From Opitutus sp. GAS368 (GTDB lineage Bacteria > Verrucomicrobiota > Verrucomicrobiae > Opitutales > UBA953), in the NCBI GenBank assembly GCA_943332745.1, contig CALQQQ010000066.1, positions 1 through 6,582 on the forward strand: a DNA stretch of 6,582 nucleotides. The letters are read 5' to 3'. Each line of letters starts with the position of its first letter. The first letter of the stretch is position 1. The position numbers and the translations under genes are program-made. Positions 6,145 through 6,582 of this stretch are shown here, in pieces. A model generated the notes under the pieces. That model saw only the letters and a program-made list of their open reading frames with translations, was not told where the DNA came from and searched no databases.

Positions 6145-6582
6145 ATGCGCCTGCTCGCTTTGTTACTCTGTCTCGTCGCCTTTGCTGAAGATAAACCGCT
6201 CGTCCTCGGACATGGCAATCTGCGCTATTCGGTCGACCTGAAGTGGGCTAAAGCCGATCCGGCGGTCGCGCCGATCGTCAACTCCCACGCGCTTGCCGAG
6301 GATAAGGCCGGTCGCATCTACCTGGTGACGGATCATCCGAAGAACGACTTCATCGTCTTCGAGAAGGATGGCCGCTATGTCCGTTCGATTAGCGCCGGCC
6401 TGGGTGGTGGCCACGGCCTGGAGATCTTCGAGAAAGACGGCGTGGAGTATCTCGTGCACGTCGACTCCGGCTGGCACATGGCCGCCGAAGGCTGGAATCC
6501 TTCCGCGGTCGAGGGGCGCATCACGTTGCTGACGACCGAGGGGAAGATCGTGCGGAAGTTCCCGACGCCGAAGGAACTCGGC
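6145..6582 (+). CDS. Exported NHL/6-bladed beta-propeller-like protein, N-terminal part
   Basis: The first 146 residues are visible; the gene runs off the right edge. A short signal peptide (MRLLALLLCLVAFA, with cleavage likely before EDKP) indicates export. After it, HALAEDKAGRIYLVTDHP (48-65), FIVFEKDGRYVRSI (69-82), GGGHGLEIFEKDGVEYLVHVD (88-108, with the GHGL motif at 89-92) and GRITLLTTEGKIVRKF (124-139) show the repeating pattern 'D..G.iyv.d' plus 'v..f..dGk.vr.i' of NHL-type blades. Such propellers bind ligands or proteins, and some act as lyases; no catalytic residue can be judged from this fragment. A TTG at 6097 could extend the frame by 16 residues, but the ATG at 6145 places the signal peptide at the N-terminus and is preferred. 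No Shine-Dalgarno sequence is visible. It is divergent from the Sel1-repeat gene, so co-regulation is possible but not shown. Its GC content and style match its neighbours. Confidence 0.8.
   Translation, partial: MRLLALLLCLVAFAEDKPLVLGHGNLRYSVDLKWAKADPAVAPIVNSHALAEDKAGRIYLVTDHPKNDFIVFEKDGRYVRSISAGLGGGHGLEIFEKDGVEYLVHVDSGWHMAAEGWNPSAVEGRITLLTTEGKIVRKFPTPKELG

Overview
The window is dense, GC-rich bacterial DNA with six genes and no RNA gene, transposon, CRISPR array or prophage signal. The Mfd and SurA-like proteins, and the small protein between them and the Sel1 gene, look most like those of the Verrucomicrobiota, perhaps Opitutae. This placement rests on recalled sequence style and was not searched. 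Nothing suggests recent transfer.

Five genes run leftward on the minus strand in transcription order: a membrane-anchored Sel1-repeat protein (6015-5065), a 97-residue uncharacterised helical protein (5062-4769), the transcription-repair coupling factor mfd (4724-1491), a secreted SurA/parvulin-like chaperone (1494-415), and the start of a 4-alpha-glucanotransferase, malQ (413 to beyond the left edge). Junctions are very tight: 2 nt, 44 nt, a 4-nt ATGA overlap and 1 nt. This suggests one transcript with translational coupling. The only real gap, before mfd, holds a 13-bp hairpin that includes the A of the mfd start codon. A gene on the plus strand (6145 to the right edge) encodes an exported protein resembling NHL-type beta-propellers. 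It is divergent from the Sel1 gene across 129 bp that should hold both promoters.

The genes do not form one pathway. Mfd removes stalled RNA polymerase and recruits UvrA, the SurA-like protein acts outside the inner membrane on unfolded proteins, and MalQ remodels alpha-1,4-glucans in the cytoplasm. The grouping looks like a housekeeping convoy. The least understood parts are the Sel1/97-residue pair and the mfd start hairpin. I do not see an exotic new system (defence, mobile or biosynthetic). The points worth following up are the hairpin, the loss of the expected histidines in the parvulin domain, and the small conserved-looking unknown protein.
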